Source: Acidobacteriaceae bacterium (GTDB taxonomy: Bacteria; Acidobacteriota; Terriglobia; Terriglobales; Acidobacteriaceae). Taken from it: a DNA stretch of 36,789 nt. This document shows, piece by piece, positions 33,073 through 36,789 of the stretch (its first letter is position 1; the number at the start of each line of letters is the position of its first letter). The notes under the pieces were generated by a model. The model did not search any database and was not told the origin of the DNA. It saw only the letters and a list, made by a program, of their open reading frames with translations. Location: assembly GCA_013361705.1 (NCBI GenBank), contig JABFXN010000132.1, positions 1-36,789 of the forward strand, read 5' to 3'. Both the position numbers and the translations under genes were made by a program.

Positions 33073-33088
33073 TGTGATGTATATCACC
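33073..33088 (+). promoter_or_regulatory. CRP/FNR-family binding site upstream of the PEP synthase gene
   Basis: TGTGA-TGTATA-TCACC matches the site at 31396 in both half sites except for the last base. It also reads as the perfect palindrome GTGAT-GTAT-ATCAC. Its centre is 60 bases before the ATG at 33141. The rest of 32927-33140 shows no gene. Confidence 0.6.
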
Positions 33089-33140
33089 GCATTGCGAAAC
33101 GATAGCGAGGTAGGGTTGTCATACTTCCGGAGAGGCAGTA

Positions 33141-35534
33141 ATGGCTGACTATGTTCTTGGATTCTCCCAAATTCGAATGAACGACATTGGTCGTGTCGGT
33201 GGAAAGAATGCATCCTTAGGCGAACTTTTCTCCGCGATTGGCAATCTCGGGGTCGGAGTACTCGACGGTTTTGCCGTTACCACAGAGGCATATCGCCGGC
33301 TCCTTCTGGAAAATGGTCTCGGCGCGGACCTGGAAAATGCCTTCAGGGATTTGAATACAGAAGACTTGGAAAAGTTGGCGGAAACCGGACATAAAGCCAG
33401 AGCGCTCATCTTACAGACGCCATTGCCCGACGAACTCCGCGAAGCTATTCTTGATGGTTATCGCGGGCTCGTACAACGGACCGGCGGTGATCCGAGCCTG
33501 GCAATCCGTTCTTCAGCAAGCGCGGAAGATCTGCCAGAGGCCTCCTTTGCTGGTGCGGCTGAGACATTCCTCAACGTACGCGGAGAGGATGCCCTGTTGC
33601 GTGCGGTACATCAGTGTTTTGCCTCGTTGTTTACAGACCGCGCCATCAACTATCGTGCCCGCCAGGGATATCCACCGCTTAAGGTAAGCCTCTCTGTAGG
33701 TGTGATGCCTATGGTTCGAGCGGATCGGGCGTGTTCAGGCGTAATGTTCACACTCGATACGGAGTCCGGATTTAGAGATGTCGTGACCTTAACTGGATCG
33801 TATGGCTTGGGAGAGTTTGTTGTTCAGGGAGTTGTTACGCCGGATGAATGGATTGTTTTTAAGCCGACGCTGCAAAGCGGTTTTGATGCAGTGATTGGCC
33901 GGCAATTGGGGTCGAAAGAGGTGCGCTTGATCTATGGTGATGGTACGCGCACTACAAGAAGCGAGGCCACACCAACTGAAGATCGAGCGAAGTACTGTTT
34001 ATCAGATAAAGAAGTTCTGCAACTTGCCCGTTGGGCATGCCTCATCGAAGAGCACTATTCCAGACTTGCCGGGCATCCCCAGCCAATGGATATTGAGTGG
34101 GCAAAAGACGGCATCACCGGCAAGCTCTATATTCTCCAGGCGCGACCTGAAACTGTCCATTCCGCCAAGACAAATCTCCATGTTGCTGAGACCTTCCGCC
34201 TGACTGGAGCTCACGGAGACCCTCTTGTAAAGGGGCAGGCGGTGGGGGAACGCATAGGTTCGGGATGTGCGCGCGTTATTACTGATGTCTCGATGTTGAA
34301 AGAAATTCAAGACGGGGAGATTCTGGTCGCAAAAAATACGGATCCAGACTGGGAGCCTGTTATGCGGCGTGTTGCCGGCATCGTTACAGATCAGGGCGGC
34401 CGCACGGCGCACGCTGCAATCATTTCACGCGAGTTTGGAATACCTTGCGTTGTTGGTACGGGGAACGCGACGGGAACCTTGAAAACTGGCCAAGAGATCA
34501 CGGTTTGTTGTACAGAAGGAAGCGAAGGCCGCGTTTATGAAGGGCGAATCTCTTTTCAGCGTGACGAGCTAGCAGTTCAGCGCTTGCCAGCGATGCACAC
34601 GAAGATCATGTTGATCCTTGGAGATCCATCAAAAGCGTTCAAGCTTGCGAGTATTCCGAATGATGGAGTCGGCTTAGCACGTACCGAGTTCATTATTGCG
34701 AATCACATTGGTGTTCATCCCATGGCTCTGGCGAATCTGGATCATATTCGTGATGAGCAGGTCGCGAGGCAGATTCGCTCAATGTTGGGCTCGGAAGATC
34801 CGAAAGAGTTCTTTGTCCGCAGGCTCAGTGAGGGAGTCGGACGCATAGCGGCCGCCTTTTATCCTAAGCCCGTGATCGTGAGGTTGAGCGATTTCAAGAC
34901 GAATGAATATGCAAACCTGATCGGAGGGGCTCAGTTTGAACTTTCAGAAGAGAATCCGATGCTGGGCTTTCGCGGAGCTTCCCGATATTACGATGAAAGG
35001 TATGCTGCTGGGTTCGCGCTGGAGTGCAGGGCGCTCGCCCGCGTTCGGAATGACTTTGGTCTGTCCAACGTGAAGATTATGGTCCCGTTCTGTCGAACCA
35101 TCGATGAGGGGCGTAAGGTGGTCGATCTCATGGCTCAGCATGGATTACCTCGAAAAGAGGGCGGGCTCGAGATTTACGCCATGTGTGAGATACCGGCGAA
35201 TGTCGTCCTGGCCAAACAGTTTCTCGAGGTGTTTGATGGCTATTCGATCGGGTCGAACGACCTCACCCAATTGACTCTTGGGCTAGATCGAGATTCTGGG
35301 ATTGTCGCGCATTTATTCGATGAAAGAAATGATGCTGTTCGATGGATGATTGGGGAAGCGATCCATTCTGCCCATGCCGTAGGTAGGCCGATTGGCATAT
35401 GCGGGCAGGCCCCCTCTGATTTCCCGGAGTTCGCCGAATGGCTTGTAGCGCAGAAGATTGATTCGATTTCTCTCAATCCTGATACGGCCATAAGCACAGC
35501 TGTGCGTGTCGCCCGCGCGGAACATGTCCTCTGA
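33141..35534 (+). CDS. ppsA: Phosphoenolpyruvate synthase
   Basis: The enzyme makes PEP from pyruvate and ATP, giving AMP and phosphate. The protein has 797 residues, normal for PpsA. The N-terminal nucleotide-binding domain opens with DIGRVGGKNASLGELF and contains SLAIRSSASAEDLPEASFAGAAETFLNV. The swivelling phosphohistidine domain has TDQGGRTAHAAIISREFGIPCVVG with His424. The C-terminal PEP/pyruvate TIM barrel has GLARTEFI, MVPFCRTIDEG, SIGSNDLTQLTLGLDRDS and the catalytic Cys754 in IGICGQAPSD. GGAGAGG precedes the ATG. A CRP/FNR-like box sits in its promoter region. Third-position base use is less GC-rich than in the backbone genes, consistent with an acquired island. Confidence 0.95.
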   Translation: MADYVLGFSQIRMNDIGRVGGKNASLGELFSAIGNLGVGVLDGFAVTTEAYRRLLLENGLGADLENAFRDLNTEDLEKLAETGHKARALILQTPLPDELREAILDGYRGLVQRTGGDPSLAIRSSASAEDLPEASFAGAAETFLNVRGEDALLRAVHQCFASLFTDRAINYRARQGYPPLKVSLSVGVMPMVRADRACSGVMFTLDTESGFRDVVTLTGSYGLGEFVVQGVVTPDEWIVFKPTLQSGFDAVIGRQLGSKEVRLIYGDGTRTTRSEATPTEDRAKYCLSDKEVLQLARWACLIEEHYSRLAGHPQPMDIEWAKDGITGKLYILQARPETVHSAKTNLHVAETFRLTGAHGDPLVKGQAVGERIGSGCARVITDVSMLKEIQDGEILVAKNTDPDWEPVMRRVAGIVTDQGGRTAHAAIISREFGIPCVVGTGNATGTLKTGQEITVCCTEGSEGRVYEGRISFQRDELAVQRLPAMHTKIMLILGDPSKAFKLASIPNDGVGLARTEFIIANHIGVHPMALANLDHIRDEQVARQIRSMLGSEDPKEFFVRRLSEGVGRIAAAFYPKPVIVRLSDFKTNEYANLIGGAQFELSEENPMLGFRGASRYYDERYAAGFALECRALARVRNDFGLSNVKIMVPFCRTIDEGRKVVDLMAQHGLPRKEGGLEIYAMCEIPANVVLAKQFLEVFDGYSIGSNDLTQLTLGLDRDSGIVAHLFDERNDAVRWMIGEAIHSAHAVGRPIGICGQAPSDFPEFAEWLVAQKIDSISLNPDTAISTAVRVARAEHVL

Positions 35535-35787
35535 TTCGGGGTACTGAATAAGACCGATTACGGCGCATCGCCATACGAACACGGTGATTGGGCCATACCG
35601 CCACCGCGTGGCCGCGAATTCGCCGACGAATAGAAGGCCGGAGCCTATTACCCGACCGACGATGATGGACCTGATATCGGAAAAACTCCGACCTAAGATG
35701 AGCCTCCCAGGCCGATCATCTAAACCACTCTCGTAAAGGGAACGTGTAAAGTCCGTTGCGAGAGTTGAAGCTTCCCCGAGGGATGTC

Positions 35788-36789
35788 TCAGTAGCGGAGA
35801 AGTGCCCGAACAGGCTGAGTCGTTTCTTGCTGCGCCCAAACCTTAGCATCCGAGAGGAGTGCTCGTGTGGCGAGCAGCGCTTCCGGGAGGACTCGATGCA
35901 GTCCCGTACCGTCGCAAAACATACAGATCTTGCGATCCGCCGGCTGGGATCTTCCGCACCCATCGCATTCCATGAGATCGCCTCCCATATCATGCGTCAT
36001 GATGAGAGCGGAAGCCTCTCCGTTCTCAAGAGCGGCCAAGACGCTCGCCATGCCCGTCACGGAACGCCCGTGCGATTGTTCCGTCTCGAGCGTGGAACTT
36101 CGCGCTACTCGCATTTGCTTTAGAGATTGTTCGACCGCAGACATTACTTCGTGCTCAGACGCTTCAAAACTCTGCAACGGAGAAAAGGCGACGATGTATT
36201 CCTTGTCTAAAGAGGCAAACTCGCGACTAGCGTGCCCCCACAGCTCCTTGCGACACCCGATCACTATGTCTCCGATATGCAGGCGATTCAGCCATTCGGC
36301 TGTTTGGCGTTCAAGTTCACGCCAATAGGCCTCGCTTCGATGAGCTATATTTCCTTGGATATGGTGAGACCATCCCACACGAGAATCATCTGCATGCACC
36401 TTGAGGTCACTGTTGGGTAGCGCCTCTCGCAACTCTTTGAGTGCATCACCTTGTCCCACGAACAGGCGGGCTTTGTCTGACTCCAGAAGGAGCACGAGAA
36501 AGGGCTTACACGATTCTAGTGCGTGCAATAGCGGGAAAAGGTCGAGTCGGTATCCAGTTTGGATCTGGCTTATGTCCAATGACACAGGTAGTGTGCCGGA
36601 TAGTGTTTCAGTCCCCGCCCTTAGGAAGTAGTGGAAGGCACCGGGGTGATCCTGGATTGCTTGGCTAAATGAAACGAAACTAGACGAAGAGAGCCACGGA
36701 AATTTGCTGGCCGATTCGTTCATTTTTTTCAGGAACAGTTCTATCTCAAGGCGCTGAGAGTTCCCCGTCGCTCCCAGTTTCTGCGAGAA
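35788..36789 (-). CDS. baeRF (eRF1-like) family protein, 5' end outside the window
   Basis: The frame is open to the window edge; the ATG at 36723 has no ribosome site, so the true start probably lies beyond 36789. The C-terminal third is most telling: RSVTGMASVLAALENGEASALIMTHD, then a zinc-ribbon-like CDGCGRSQPADRKICMFCDG, then LPEALLATRALLSDAKVWAQ. This is the eRF1 domain 3 / L7Ae-like layout of bacterial archaeo-eukaryotic release-factor homologues (baeRF). The centre has FLVLLLESDKARLFVGQGDALKEL, a typical domain 1-2 line. Related eukaryotic Vms1/ANKZF1 proteins cleave peptidyl-tRNA on stalled ribosomes, but the bacterial roles are mostly untested. The GGQ-type loop is not visible. It is convergent with ppsA across 253 bp that shows no gene. 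Confidence 0.72.
   Translation of the reverse strand, partial: FSQKLGATGNSQRLEIELFLKKMNESASKFPWLSSSSFVSFSQAIQDHPGAFHYFLRAGTETLSGTLPVSLDISQIQTGYRLDLFPLLHALESCKPFLVLLLESDKARLFVGQGDALKELREALPNSDLKVHADDSRVGWSHHIQGNIAHRSEAYWRELERQTAEWLNRLHIGDIVIGCRKELWGHASREFASLDKEYIVAFSPLQSFEASEHEVMSAVEQSLKQMRVARSSTLETEQSHGRSVTGMASVLAALENGEASALIMTHDMGGDLMECDGCGRSQPADRKICMFCDGTGLHRVLPEALLATRALLSDAKVWAQQETTQPVRALLRY

Noticed and set aside
35313-35993. 226-codon minus-strand frame across the ppsA end and the baeRF gene
   Set aside because: It overlaps the clear ppsA C-terminus in antisense and the baeRF gene in another frame. A hydrophobic stretch in the middle is suggestive, but no family is visible. The 35535-35787 gap is left without a gene.

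Overview
The window looks like a chromosomal segment of an Acidobacteriia-type bacterium (Terriglobus/Granulicella/Edaphobacter-like). This is an inference from gene content and protein style: a GC-rich backbone, a RskA-type sigma/anti-sigma pair, a GH133 debranching enzyme facing a TreS-like GH13 enzyme, secreted beta-propeller proteins and many lipoprotein signals. No rRNA or other direct taxonomic marker is present.

Positions 1-29,870 are backbone. In order they hold: the tail of a membrane protein; a divergent TetR/DHA2 efflux pair with two operator palindromes; a Gly-rich exported protein; tsaC; a DUF218 protein; a DUF92 membrane protein; a YncE-like lipoprotein; an ECF sigma factor with its anti-sigma factor; tlyA-nadK; feoA-feoB; a convergent pair of alpha-glucan enzymes; tRNA-Arg(ACG); an HMA-fold protein without cysteines; a TlpA/ResA-like lipoprotein; a family 2 glycosyltransferase; a Tat-type enolase-superfamily protein; a pterin cluster (remnant PTPS, intact PTPS, folE) followed by truB; an EAL-HDOD protein; a tesA | ybbA-ybbP block arranged as in E. 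coli; and a luciferase-like monooxygenase.

Two intergenic repeat families are scattered through the backbone. One is a 114-bp imperfect palindrome present three times at identical length, with paired changes in its outer stem. The other is a long hairpin whose arms contain the words GTCATTTCG and CGAAATGAC; it occurs once complete and once as a fragment.

From tRNA-Gln(CTG) at 29,794 to the right edge the character changes. There is a decayed integrase just past the tRNA. Broken pieces of an efflux adaptor and of a MacB-type ATPase lie on both strands with sharp junctions. A few intact genes sit among them: a small membrane protein, an exported rubrerythrin, PEP synthase and a baeRF-type protein, plus a frameshifted c-type haem protein. 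Two near-identical CRP/FNR-type palindromes (TGTGA-N6-TCACA/C) lie upstream of the rubrerythrin and PEP synthase genes. I read this as an old tRNA-associated island that still carries a redox or low-oxygen regulon.
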